Shown: piece by piece, positions 43,204-54,426 of the stretch | Layout: every line of letters begins with the position of its first letter | Position numbering within the stretch: the stretch's first letter is position 1 | DNA from: Rhizophlyctis rosea | Taxonomy: Eukaryota; Chytridiomycota; Chytridiomycetes; Rhizophlyctidales; Rhizophlyctidaceae | DNA: 64,000 nucleotides | Reading direction: 5' to 3' | Assembly: GCA_027596075.1 (NCBI GenBank) | Contig: JADGJC010000006.1 | Location: forward strand, 62,001 to 126,000 | Translations under genes and position numbers: made by a program | The notes under the pieces: model-generated | Told to the model about the DNA's origin: nothing | What the model saw: the letters and a program-made list of their open reading frames with translations, nothing else | Databases searched by the model: none

Positions 43204-43959
43204 GGATTTGCTGTTCAAAGTCAGAGACCTGTGAGATGGCTCTTTTCTCACAAATACCTCATGAACAGATTATCAGAAGACTCCCCCGACCGTCGCTAGC
43301 AATAACACCCCGTCCACGACCACGTGTTTCTCGACACGCCCTTCATCCCCGCAACTGCTCACCTATCATCCTACTGCACTCGCAACGCCGACTTCGCTTT
43401 TTTGGAACGTGTTTCATAGCACAAAATCTGCCGGTTATCCCTATTTTAGAAATTCACAACTTGTATAGTTTGGCCTGATATGGTCTTATCCATTTTATCT
43501 TTGGTGGAGGACGGTTCTGTGAGTCAGTTCTATCGCCGCTTTGGTGGTGATGGGACGTTCACAGATGTGAGTGGGGTTGTTTGCAAAAAATGCGGAGCTG
43601 GATGGAGATTTGGTATGATGATACCCATGTAAATAGATTAATAATGTTTTTGATGGACTGGTGGTGGGAAAGTTTTGGGGTTTTTTGGGTTGGAAGCGTT
43701 TTGGGCTTCTCAGTCCATTGCATATGATCTGAGAAAGAAAAGGAAAGGGGAGAATGGGTTAAATGTGACGCAGCTCCCACGTCGGTAACAGGCCGATAGA
43801 CAGACTTGCCAAAGTCGGGGTCCTCCTGCAGGTTGAGCACTGAAAGCAGACCATCAATGCACGGAATAAAACCCTATATGGTTATATATACATGATCATA
43901 TACAGTACAATTTGTTATTTACATAGTTGAAGAGCCCCCTTCCATCCCGCATCACAAAA
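43204..43959. other. Convergent intergenic region, no gene seen
   Basis: This lies between PTC7 and the small membrane-protein gene. It includes T/G-rich DNA and a 93-codon frame at 43840-43559 without recognisable features. Confidence 0.5.
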
Positions 43960-44418
43960 TCAACCCCTAACTACAGCCTGCTGATCATCGTCCTTAACCA
44001 AATCCTCATACAACGGCAACCCAGCAGCCGTCGGCGACACCACAACCGTTACAACACCGGGAGACTGTGCTGCAGCCCGCGGCACATACGGCGGAAGTGC
44101 CTCGCTCAACCGAGTTTCCCGCGCATTCAATCTTGTTGGAGTCTGCACCGTTCCTACCCGGGCAGTTGACATGATCGGGGCGGAGGAAAGTATGGGGTGT
44201 GGCCATGAGATGCGCGACGAGTAGGGTGGTGTGTATGGGGGTAATGCGACCATTTCTGAGGGGCAGTGGTCGTCGTCTCCCAATTCAGTGTCTAGGTCTT
44301 CTCGTCTGCGGGGGTTGCAGACAAAGTTTTTGCAGAGGTATACGGTTGAACAGAACACTAGAGCGACGATGACGGAGAAGATGAATGTTGATAGTTTGGA
44401 GTGTGTGTCGTCGCCCAT
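43960..44418 (-). CDS. Small single-pass membrane protein with three LPxY motifs
   Basis: One exon of 152 codons. A short N-terminus (MGDDTHSKLS) leads into a single hydrophobic helix, TFIFSVIVALVFCSTVYLC, followed by a basic stop-transfer KNFVCNPRRRED. The rest is a polar tail with ALPPYTPPYS, ALPPYVPRA and LPLYEDL, i.e. three LPxY motifs. In yeasts, PPxY/LPxY motifs on small membrane proteins recruit the WW domains of the Rsp5/Nedd4 ubiquitin ligase. No family is recognised by sequence. The adaptor role is inferred from topology and motifs. There is no sign of introns. Confidence 0.7.
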   Translation of the reverse strand: MGDDTHSKLSTFIFSVIVALVFCSTVYLCKNFVCNPRRREDLDTELGDDDHCPSEMVALPPYTPPYSSRISWPHPILSSAPIMSTARVGTVQTPTRLNARETRLSEALPPYVPRAAAQSPGVVTVVVSPTAAGLPLYEDLVKDDDQQAVVRG

Positions 44419-45657
44419 CTTTTTGTTTTGTATTGCAAACTCTTCGGAGTCTTTGAATGAGTGTGTTGTCTAGCGGAGGAGAAAATGAACCTTCTTTCAT
44501 GCGGGCGTGAAGGGCGGTGTCCCTGGTATATATCGTCATCGCTCTTCAACTTGTGGCATTTGAAGCATTTGTGGCTTTTCTGATGATTTCTGATGTGCTC
44601 TCAAACGTGCAAGGAAATGTGTTATTTTTGGAACACGCTTACGAACGTCCGGGATGGTCGGACGCGCAGCTATGTAAACATTCCGACCACCTGCTCTACA
44701 GAGTAGGCTCGAAGCCAGAGCCGAAATATTCCGTCATGGCTCGTCATATGCGACGAACGGAACGGTATAATTGGGTTGCATTTCCCCAACAACCGCATCC
44801 AACAAGCTGTGAATGATACATCCTGGGGCAGTGACCGCTGGTGCTGAGACGTGCTCTTGTCGGACAGCATCGAGCATCCACAAGCAGACGTGGCAAGCAG
44901 ACACACTGTGGTGTGAGATTTCAGATCGAGGACAGCTTCTTGATGATATTTCGATGTGTCAACATGTGTCGGTCTGTCCGCTACCATTGGAAATCCTTGA
45001 TGGTTGTGTTGGTGAAGGTGCACTTGATATTGGCTACTAAAATAATCATATCAACTTTCAATTTTGAATCCCAGGAGTTCTGAAGACCAGGAAGACCACC
45101 CAATGTTGACGCGAGGGTCCATTTTGGCCTCGTAAAGGCTTAGAGTGTGTGTCAGGCACGTTCACCACTTTCTGGTTGCGCCCATCACAAGCCCGGGGTC
45201 CGAGGATCGGACGGCCCAAGCAGGTCTTCCCTCCTTGCGAAGCGGCTCAAGCGTCCCACGCCACAGATCCCGTTCGTGTGACCACATCCGCGCCAATGCT
45301 TCGAATTCGAAGATTTTGAAGCTGGCCAAGAAACGTCAGCAACCTAAATTTTGATGGGGGTTGACAGCTGAAAGGGTGGTGCACAAAGCTGAGAAAAGGG
45401 GAAGCAAGACACTCAGCAAAGGGCTGATTGGAATTCGCTTATAGGGTCTGTCGAAGCGCAACACACCCTCCTTGCGCTTGATGAATTCCCAGCCTGCTGC
45501 TGACTGCGTCATACCCCGCCCGTGCTGCTTTGCATTCTGTTGTTCGTCGGTCTCTGTTTACGTGGGAAATTCTTGGCACGACACCAGGCCCGGCTGCTGT
45601 CAACTCACGATACCACCCACCCTTGAACGGTTCCCATCCCATCGAAATTCGAAGGAA
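44419..45657. other. 1.2-kb divergent intergenic region, no gene seen
   Basis: It holds the promoters of the LPxY membrane-protein gene and the aspartic protease gene. The short open frames do not show recognisable domains. CT-rich DNA precedes the protease start. Confidence 0.45.
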
Positions 45658-47559
45658 ATGAAGCTGATCATAGTCGGTGCCCTCTTAGGGCTTTTGGGGC
45701 TGGCAGGCCACGCTTCAGCACTTGAAGCGGACCAGACCCCGACAATAATGAAAGTGTAAGTAAAAACATTTTGCTTGCCAGGATTCTCAGCCCGGCAACG
45801 ACAGCTCACATCAATCTTCCCATAACAGTCCCACCCAATGCAACCCAAACTTCAAAATAATGAATTCCTACTCCTTCGTGAGCATGATGCAAACGAAAAT
45901 CGCAAAAACGGTGATCCCAAGCGTGGATGCAGAAACGGCACGGAGACTACAACGGCGATTGCAACGACGTCAAACAGCCACCAATTCGTCCGTTCCCACA
46001 GCTTCACTGGAAGCTTGGCGCTTGCCTGCGGTGAGTACTTGGGCTTTAAAGACGAACAAATTGGAGGATGATGACTGACGCGTCCCGTTTGTTTACCTTT
46101 TGCCGCCACATAGTACTTTGTAAACATAACAATAGGATCTCCCGCGCAATCCTTCCAGTTGATGCTGGATACAGGCTCATTCCTGCCCTACGTTACAAAC
46201 GTTGGCTGCAAACCCTGCCAAAGTGCACATCAGTTCAATGCGAAAACCAGCAGCACATTCAAGAACAGTACTCTTTCCGTGACTGTGGACTACGTGAAGG
46301 GATCGGCTAACGGGACAATTGTCACGGTATGTTGATCTTTTTGGGATCGGTAGGTGGACGGGTCTTGATGCTTTAACTCGATTTGCTCGTTTTAGGACAC
46401 GATGTCCATCGTCGGTCTCAGCGCCACCAATCAGACCTTTGTCCTTGTTCAACAAGAAGAAGGCGGCGTAGAAGGCTACGACGGTGTACTTGGTCTACCA
46501 CCCACACCTGGCGGATACTACACCCTGAAAAACGGATCAATACCCAAAACCATCCCTGACGATCTCATCACCAGCCTGTACCGACAAGGGCGAATTCCGA
46601 AAGCAGTGTTTGGTGTATGGCTGGACAGACCGCAGTATTACTCCATTGTTCCCAAAAATGGAGAGATTGCACTGGGCGGGTGGGACACGGCGCGGTTCAG
46701 TGGGAATTTGAAGTGGATTGATATGGTGGCGGCGCCGGGGTCTACTTCGGGGTTGGCGAGGTATTTGGTGATGGGTGGGTTCAAGGTTGGGACTACGAAG
46801 AGGACTATCAAGAGTGCGACGGCGACGGATATGGCGGTTTTGGATACTGGTATGTGGTGGTGTGCAGGGACAAATTCTGCAGATTGATGATGTGGGTTCT
46901 GACAGGATTGCTGTCATTCAATTGTATTCAGGTGCCAATGTCATCGCAATGGACACCGCTGCTGTGACGCCCATTGTCAGTATCACTGGGACAACGGACA
47001 CATTCGACTGCAAGCTCAAAGCTTCCATGCCCAATGTTACCTTTGTGTTTAATGGAACTGACTACACATTGACACGTAAGTAATTCGTGGATGATATGAT
47101 CTCTCATTTTATGAGTCACAATTCTTATTCAACTGTCCTCCAGCCGATGACTACGTTGCCACTATCGATACCACCACTTGCCTTCTATTGATCGTTCCCG
47201 GAATGACCGATAGTTCGACAGCCGGACTGAACTGGTCTTTGACGATTCTTGGCACACCTTTCTTGCGGAAGTTCTATTCTGTTTATGACTGTACGTGTCA
47301 TGGATGCAATGCAAAGGCATTTTTGCAGATTTTAGAGGCTAACTAAATTCTTTCATCAGCGACTGCATCACAGATAGGTTTGGCGCCTGCAGTCTTCAAC
47401 GCGAACAATGTGACGGGAACACCAGTTTCCGATGGAAGCCCTTCTGGCGCTCGAAGTTCTAGTGAGTCTCCTTCGACAAATGGGGCAAATGGGAAGGAGT
47501 GGGGAAGTGGGGTCATGACTGTCGTGGCATTGTTGATGGCAATGACATTGTTGGTGTAA
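45658..47559 (+). CDS. Secreted pepsin-family aspartic protease, probably GPI-anchored
   Basis: Seven exons (45658-45755, 45829-46030, 46114-46326, 46396-46849, 46932-47075, 47144-47290, 47360-47559) encode 485 residues. MKLIIVGALLGLLGLAGHAS is a signal peptide. A propeptide ends near the dibasic-rich ARRLQRRLQRRQ. The two catalytic motifs are present, LMLDTGSFLPYV and MAVLDTGANVIA, with a flap VDYVKGSANG and the hydrophobic motif ILGTPFLRKFYSVYD. The C-terminus is Ser/Gly/Asn-rich followed by a hydrophobic end (VMTVVALLMAMTLLV), the pattern of a GPI-attachment signal, as in yeast yapsins. It probably acts at the cell surface. Several NxT/NxS glycosylation sites are present. Confidence 0.92.
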
Positions 47560-47747
47560 AAGTGGATGCTGACATGTAGATTTGTGGGGGCGGTCCCCCG
47601 TTGTATTATACATTTTATATCTTGGGTGAAAGCATAACATGCTTGTTGAAAAGCCTTTGCACCAATTTAGTGCAATCGCTCGCGCTGAATAAATTACAGA
47701 CTATGATGTGCCATTTACAAATGCGAAAGGAAGTTCTTCACGGGAAA

Positions 47748-48774
47748 TTATGTTGCAGCGTTCAATGGAGATGAATTCGATGCACCCTTTCCCTTCTTCT
47801 TCTTCCTTTTCTTCTTCCCATCCCCTGCTGCTTTGTCTTCCGCCGCCGATGATACCGGCGTTTCATCATCCCCGTCAACCAACTTTCTCTTCTTTCCAGC
47901 GGGACTGGTAGGTGCAGATACGTCGGATTGTGATGGAGTGGCTGCATTGGATCCTGATTTTCCCTTCTTCTTCTTCTTCTTTTTTGGTTTGGATGTCCCT
48001 GTTGGCGAATTGGTGGGTTGTTCTTCCTCCGCGTCATCCATTTCGACATCTGAATCTCCGCCATTTGCTTGTGCTGATGTGGAGTCATCTGTTGAGGAGA
48101 TCAATTTCAACAGCCGCTCTGCCTCTGCTTCCGCCTTGCGCTTTTTGATTTCAGCTACAGTTACGGGTTAATCTCTGAAAGGTCATGAATCGTCAAGTGA
48201 CCAACTCACATCGAACATCCTCGTTCTGATTCAAAGCCGCATTGATAAACCGAGTCGCAGCTTGTTGATCAATCTTTTGACTTGCTGTGTGTTTGGGACG
48301 TTTGAGCGCCAAGAGTTATTGCGGAATATTTTCAACTGTAATTACCTTTCGCTGGTGCTGCCGCCTCACTCTGTTTCTTGAAATAAGCTTTGATTCTATC
48401 CTAAGGAGGCATTTGTATTAGTCCTGGCAGAATAAACAGCAAAAGGTTCGACGACCAACCAGCTCTCTCTTCACAGGGTGATCTTTTGGAGGAATTCCTT
48501 CTGTGCGCAGATAGTCTGGAAATATCGTATTTTGAGATGAGAGTCAAGTAAATAAAAGAGCGCTGACATTCAACGTACTGAACGCCAACGTGTTAATGGC
48601 GAACGCGAGCGTAATTTCCAGCTTTGCCCTGTCCAAAGGTTCAAGTCGGGGTCGTAGCTGCTCCAACGGCGTAACCACAAGGGGGTTCAGCAGGCTCTTC
48701 ACTTTTGCAAGTGCGTCTTCCATGGCGCTCAAGCGACCGTCCAGGCCCTGAAGCAACGTATCTTCTTCGTTCAT
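47748..48774 (-). CDS. LRP1: Exosome cofactor Lrp1/Rrp47 (C1D family)
   Basis: Five exons (48774-48579, 48515-48460, 48400-48346, 48284-48210, 48154-47748) encode 262 residues. The Sas10/C1D domain is clear: LEPLDRAKLEITLAFAINTL, then NYLRTEGIPPKDHPVKREL, DRIKAYFKKQSEAA and KIDQQAATRFINAAL. Lrp1/C1D binds the exonuclease Rrp6 and RNA and helps the nuclear exosome process rRNA, snoRNA and other transcripts. The last 110 residues are a Lys-rich disordered tail with runs such as KPKKKKKKKGK and KKKRKKKKGKG, longer than in animals and similar to yeast. It is divergent from CSN3. Confidence 0.9.
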
Positions 48775-49207
48775 TGTTGCTGTGCCGGAAAGAAAAAAAG
48801 GTATTTGTAGCGAATGGGTTCAACAGGTTGTGAATGAGGAGAGGTGAAGTATGGGGAATGAACTTTGGAGAAACTTTGAGAGTTGATGCTGTGACTGAGT
48901 GGCTTGGTTGTGGCATGGGCTCAAGCCGACTTAACCACCCTTAGCCATGGCACAGACCCAAATAGTGTCAAACACCCTTGTTTTGTTGATTCCCAGTTTC
49001 CACCTTCTTTCCCACACTCATCCAAACCCCGACATTGCCGAAAAGTTTGCACAAAACCTACAAAAGTAAAACTTGTAGCAAGTACAAAGCACTTCTTATC
49101 AAGAAGAGGATCTGGTTTCACAGCACTGTAAGTATGCCTGTTGCTTGTTAAAAATGTCCCAAATAGTAAACAAAAAACCCCCAGATCTTGCTCAACACGC
49201 GTGAAAT
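48775..49207. promoter_or_regulatory. Divergent promoter region, LRP1 / CSN3
   Basis: A 433-bp stretch between two divergent starts. A donor-like GTAAGT (49129) and an acceptor-like CCCCCAG (49183) suggest a 5' UTR intron or a short upstream CSN3 exon, but the CSN3 frame has a TGA just before the chosen ATG. Confidence 0.4.
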
Positions 49208-50545
49208 ATGCATCTCAACAATTCGGGAAAGCTGGTGGAACTGTATCAGCAGAATACTGAAATCACCAATGAGAAGAGTGCTGGGAAAGCGCTGGCAGCA
49301 CTGAAAGCCTGTTCACCTCAGGTGCTCACCGCAACCCTCTCCGACGGCACCGACCCACTTGCCGTATTCCAGCCGAGCCAGTCACCCGTCATCTACGCCG
49401 CGGTTCTTCACGCCCGTTTCAGCACATCCGGTTCCATGGCTCTCCTTCCGTTCGCTCTGCACTTTGCGGAAAGTGCTGACTACAACCAGCTGCGCTGGAC
49501 CCTGGAGGTCGCTGTGGGGTTGGCGGAGTCTTTGGGTGCTTGGGCGGAGCGGAACAGTGTTGCGCTGTCGGTGCTAAAGCCCTTGATCCTTCTCTGTGGG
49601 AATTTGGGTGGGGAGCACGGAATCCTGACCCCTCTACATCCTATCATGGCCAAATACTGCTTACTCGCCAAGCACCCGCGAGCTGCGCTGCCCATCCTGA
49701 ACGCGGACATCACCGTAATCGACCTCTACAGCGGCTACCTGCAATACCAAGACAATCTGCTATACCACTACTATGGCGGGATCCTCTACATTCTTTTGAA
49801 GAAGTTCGATAGGGCATTGGACTTCTTCCAAGTCGTCGTCTCCGCCCCAGCTGCCGTTACTTCCGCCATCCAAATCGAAGCCCATCGCAAATACATCCTC
49901 GTGTCCCTACTCCTACACGGCAAAGTGCTTTCGCTTCCCAAATACACCGCCCAGCCAGTGACTCGCACCCTGCGCAACCAAAACGTCCCCTACGAAGACT
50001 TCGCCAAAGCCTACGAATCCCACAACCACGCCCGCGTCAACGCAGAAATCACCAAATACCAGCAAGCCTTCACGAATCACCACAACTTCGGTCTCATCAT
50101 CCAATGTCGCGAGTCTCTCATGCGCCGCAACATCCAGCAACTGACCCAAACGTACCTGACACTCTCCCTCGCCGACATCGCAAAGAGCGTGGGCTTGAAA
50201 TCGACGGAGGAGGCGGAGCGTCATGTGCTGCAAATGATTGAGGAGGGTCAGGTGCACGCGACCATCAATCACAAGGAGGGTGGGATGGTGTACTTCAGGG
50301 ACGCGCCGAGTCGGTTCGACGACCAAGCTACCGTACGTCTCCTCAACCAACAAATCGGGGAAGCAAATTTCATTGCTGGGCGGGTCGGGGAGTTGGACAA
50401 GCGGTTGGCGCTTACAAAGGATTACTTGACGAAGACGGCAGGTGGGGAGCGCGGGGGTGCGGGTGCGGGGATGATGGCCACCTCCTTCGACGACGACATC
50501 TTGATGATGGATGAAGGCACGTCGGGCTTTTCGTTCAGTCGCTGA
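49208..50545 (+). CDS. CSN3: COP9 signalosome subunit 3
   Basis: One exon of 445 codons. Conserved segments are CLLAKHPRAALPILNADIT, LLYHYYGGILYILLKKFDRA, IEAHRKYILVSLLLHGKVLS, LPKYTAQ and then the PCI domain with QQLTQTYLTLSLADIAKSVG and ERHVLQMIEEGQVHATINHK. CSN3 is a PCI subunit of the signalosome, which removes NEDD8 from cullin-RING ligases. The protein begins about 25 residues later than human CSN3, but an in-frame TGA just upstream fixes the start. The C-terminal Asp/Met-rich end is typical. It lacks introns, unlike most neighbours. Confidence 0.93.
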   Translation: MHLNNSGKLVELYQQNTEITNEKSAGKALAALKACSPQVLTATLSDGTDPLAVFQPSQSPVIYAAVLHARFSTSGSMALLPFALHFAESADYNQLRWTLEVAVGLAESLGAWAERNSVALSVLKPLILLCGNLGGEHGILTPLHPIMAKYCLLAKHPRAALPILNADITVIDLYSGYLQYQDNLLYHYYGGILYILLKKFDRALDFFQVVVSAPAAVTSAIQIEAHRKYILVSLLLHGKVLSLPKYTAQPVTRTLRNQNVPYEDFAKAYESHNHARVNAEITKYQQAFTNHHNFGLIIQCRESLMRRNIQQLTQTYLTLSLADIAKSVGLKSTEEAERHVLQMIEEGQVHATINHKEGGMVYFRDAPSRFDDQATVRLLNQQIGEANFIAGRVGELDKRLALTKDYLTKTAGGERGGAGAGMMATSFDDDILMMDEGTSGFSFSR

Positions 50546-51259
50546 AGGTGCAAATGGAAAATGGGAGGGCGATTTGCAAAAGGGTGGGAAATTGGTTTGT
50601 AATTAGCTGGTGCAGTCGGTAGCAAATTCTGTATAATAGGTCCCGGTGTGCATATTGCAGGTTTTTCTTGTCGCAGTCATGTTGTCGATGGCGATTGCGC
50701 TGAATGCATGCGCTAGGTTTTCCCGTGTCCGGCATGCACGAAGTTCTTTTCCATATATATTGCCTTCCCTCAAATAGTGGGACCACTGTATGAAAATGGT
50801 CCGATGAATCAACCGACACCTTGACTGATGCGGGCTATGAGACGCCATTGCCAAACTGTGGCAGGTTGGTCTACAATTCAAAGGGCCGCGGTGTGTCATT
50901 TCAGAGAAGCAACACAAAGGCGAGGAGCCCTATGTTGCCATTGCGCCCACCCACCCGTCCTTTCTCCTCCTCGATGCCTCACTGCTAAATCCCATTGGCT
51001 GCTTATCATTCGGAAAACATTTGCCTTCATTCACAATAGTCAATCAGAAGATAACTGCATTCATTCATGAAGACTCCATGCAACATATGGGACATCAGGA
51101 GTCATTTTTTGATCAGAGAGAAACTCATTTACAAAGGGCAAAGCCCCAACCAGACCAAACAATTTACACAAAGAAGAAGTGCCTTCCATCACACGCATCC
51201 ATATATTGTAAAGCGGGTAACAGTTGCTTTTTTCTACATCCAAGGTGCTATGATGGCAC
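50546..51259. other. Convergent intergenic region, no gene seen
   Basis: These 714 bases lie between the 3' ends of CSN3 and the eL8 gene. No gene or repeat was recognised. Confidence 0.5.
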
Positions 51260-52449
51260 TCAGACCTTGATCTCACGGGCCAAAGCACGCTCACGCTTGG
51301 TGGTGGCATTGTTGGATTTTTGTCCCTAGTAGGTAGGAATCGAGTTGGAACGTGCCAAATGTTAATGACAGAAGTTATGACCACCATTAAAAAGAGGAGC
51401 CATACCATAATGCCGCCACCCCAGCTCCTGCGGATCTCGTCGAACTTGTCGTTGTCTGTTAGGGAAGGCATGAGTTAAATCCTCCACATATTTTCACAAA
51501 AATCCGCATGACAAAACTTACAGTTAGCCTTGACAGCGGAGACAACGGCGGCAAGGTCGTGCTTGTCCTCGGGCTTGACGTCAACGAGAGCCAAAGCGGT
51601 AGCGGTCTTCTTGTGGACAACGGTACCGAGACGGGACTTGGACTTGACAATGGCGTATGGGACACCCATCTTACGGCAAAGGGCAGGGAGCCAAAGGACG
51701 ATCTACAAGATGCCGATCGTTAGACACGAATATAGCAATTGAATGAAAGCGCAAATCTCTCAGCATACCTCAATGGGGTCAACGTCATCAGCGATGATGA
51801 CCAATTGAGCCTTCTTAGCCTCGATCAAGGCGGTAATGTGGTTGATACCGTACTTGACGACGACGGGCTTCTTGCCTTGGTCGATCTTGCCACCAGCGGC
51901 AACAGTCTCGGCGGCAGCAGTGAGACGCGCCTTCTTCTCCTGCTTGCTCTCAGGGCGGTACTTGTTCAAGAGCTTGAACACCTGGGTGGCTGCAAGGAAG
52001 CGGTTACAATGGAATTTCCAAAAAAATCAAAGATCATCCAACTGCATACCAGTGTTCTTGTCCAAGGTCTTGGTGAACTGGTTGATGGCCGGGGGGACCT
52101 TGAGACGCTGCTTAAGGATAGCCTTCTGGCGCTGGAGGCGAACGTACTCGGGCCACTTGACGAAGCGGCTGAGGTTGCGCTTGGGCTGGATGTCCGCACC
52201 TACCATTCATGAACTGTAAGCCCACCAATCTATCAAACTTCTGAGCAATGCACACACAAACTTACCGATGGAGTAGTTCCTGGAACGCTTCTCAATAAGA
52301 GGGTTCTTGGCAACCTTGGTGGAGGCCTTGGCCTTACCGGCAAGGGGGGCGGCAGCGACCTTCTTCTTGGGGGCAGCAGGCTTTAAGAGTAGAGGAGAGA
52401 GGCGAGAAAGTTCGTCAGCGGGGCCGTACTTTATGTCATTGGAAGCCAT
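51260..52449 (-). CDS. RPL8: 60S ribosomal protein eL8 (L7A/L8)
   Basis: Six exons (52449-52266, 52199-52050, 51989-51769, 51702-51522, 51455-51406, 51325-51260) encode 283 residues. The family core is plain: [90 protein letters not shown] and a basic C-terminus. eL8 is an L7Ae-fold protein of the large subunit. The first 24 residues ([14 protein letters not shown] onward) are not ribosomal-protein-like; a GTATGG donor overlaps the ATG and TTAAAG precedes PAAPKKK, so the true start may be an unseen upstream exon. The body is certain, the N-terminus is not. Confidence 0.93.
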
Positions 52450-53505
52450 ACCACTTGCGTGGATATGAAGTTCCTAGTAGTCATCAGAGAGGCCCGTCCC
52501 TTTGTCGGATGTACCAGTCGACAGCCAATTAAGGCATGCGAAAGGCAGGGAACCTTAGGAGCACGGGTGATTCTCCTATATTGGCCCAATTGCAGGTTTC
52601 AAGGCGCTTCACGCCATGCGGCACTGAATGTACATGTTGGCTTCCTCGGATCGACATTCCTAGTCGCGTATCCATCCATCGCTCGCCATTCCACAATCCG
52701 GATGGATATTTCGCTCTGTTTCACCTACACACGCATCAATATGATTAAAGTTCGGCATACTCACCATGATGGATGGATGGATGGATGTGGTCTTCGCTCG
52801 ATGTTACCGTCGAGATGGAAGGATGTGAGGGAGGAGCAGATGGCGGAGGTCTGGCCAGCGATATTTGGATGCTCCAGTTGACGTGTGGCTTGTAAACAGC
52901 CGCACGCCTTGCGCAGCCAGCCTCATACATCGCCACCGACACAAGGGTCCTATCTCAGCCTTGTCCTGTTGCTAGCACAACGTGGAAATTTCACATCCAT
53001 GCGGTCAACTTTCAGTGATATCGATTTTTCTTTGCCGCTTTCTTTTCGCCTTAAGTTGTCTCCGGAAGGACCAAACTCCCCAAGGAGTGTACCGTGAGCT
53101 CACGTTCCCGGCTTGGTGACTTAAGGTGTAAACATCGTTGAACTCCGTTAAGTTGTTATCACAAATACAGGCAGATCTGCGTTGACATCCAAGCTCATTC
53201 ATGCTATATACAATGGCTTCCTACAAATCCCATCATCATCATTATTCCACGCCAATTTTCCCAGAATTTCCAATATGAAATCGGCCAAACCGCAAATCAT
53301 TCTTCCGGAAGGCCGTCATGACGTCGGATACTCCGTTCTGCCATGAAATTTCAACATAAGCACTCACATGTAGCGGCGCTACACTTTATGTCTCACCTTC
53401 AGTACGGTAGTTATGCCATGGTCTTGCCTCGAGTATACGGAGTCAATAGACCGACCCGATGATCGACGATGGCCAGATGGAACTAAGTCTGCCCAAAAGC
53501 CAAAC
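52450..53505. other. 1-kb intergenic region upstream of the eL8 gene
   Basis: It holds the eL8 promoter and possibly a 5' exon. A short GGAT run (TGATGGATGGATGGATG) lies near 52768. No gene was recognised. Confidence 0.45.
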
Positions 53506-54141
53506 TCATTTAGGTGGCTGCACAGACGCTGCACAACAGTTTCTAGACTTACGATCTGGCACACAGCAGTATACCCTCCCCCGCCCTTCTAAACTGATCT
53601 TCTCTAGCCATCCCGTCTCTTCTCCGCCTTGCCAATCTACCTCATGCCCAAGACTCGCTTCCGACGCCTGCTCTCGGTCTGCAAAAACCCTGAGGGCTTG
53701 TGGATCACATCCACCCAAATGTGTTGCGAATTCTGGCGAGTTACGGATCAGGAGTGTGTGAAGTGCAGCCGCACTTATTGAGGATGTCGAACTTGGATGT
53801 AGGCTAAGTTTGATAGACGGTCCTGGACTTCCCGAAAGGAACAGTTGCACGTGAATAGTGTCCAAAGACTGATGGGCAACTGAGGGTGTGTATGGGTTGG
53901 GTGAGATGGTGGCGGAAAATGAGTTATGTGATCCAGTCGAGCTAAGAGATGTTATGGAAGGCTCTGAGTATAGCATCATATAGAGTATCTTTTTCGGCCG
54001 TGTTTCGGAGGAAATATTAGAAACAAACAAGCGCTTCTCAAGTATGTCAATTTGAGATAATGTAGGAAGAGGTAACAACAGCATGGCCATCGCCACAGAT
54101 TCAAATGTGCGTGCATGGGTCCGCTTAAAAGCCTTGCTCAT
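53506..54141 (-). CDS. Hypothetical protein, 211 codons, divergent from ODAD1
   Basis: An intronless ATG frame. The N-terminal 50 residues look structured (SVAMAMLLLPLPTLSQIDIL, EKRLFVSNISS, ILYMMLYSEP) and the middle shows alternating hydrophobic strands (IHVQLFLSGSPGPSIKLSLH). I do not recognise a family. The start lies 285 bases from the start of the outer-dynein-arm docking gene on the other strand. It may be chance, but the length and local composition make a real gene plausible. Confidence 0.4.
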   Translation of the reverse strand: MSKAFKRTHARTFESVAMAMLLLPLPTLSQIDILEKRLFVSNISSETRPKKILYMMLYSEPSITSLSSTGSHNSFSATISPNPYTPSVAHQSLDTIHVQLFLSGSPGPSIKLSLHPSSTSSISAAALHTLLIRNSPEFATHLGGCDPQALRVFADREQASEASLGHEVDWQGGEETGWLEKISLEGRGRVYCCVPDRKSRNCCAASVQPPK

Positions 54142-54426
54142 CTGCTATGCGTCCCAGCCGATTTGTAGGATCCTCAATGGAGAAGGTGATAGGAAACATT
54201 GGGGTTGCAACGTCCGATCAGGGATCAGTAGGTCCGGAGGTTACTCGGCCCAATCAGGTGCCTTATCGTTCCATTGTTTCTATGACCGTTACTTTCAAGC
54301 CCTCGCGTCGGTAGATGAATACAAACCTTGCGTCGAGTCATCGTCATCATTCTACTTCATTGCCATATCATCTCCTTCACTTCGACAAATCAGCAAGAGC
54401 TCTTTCAACATCCTCATCTAGCGAGG

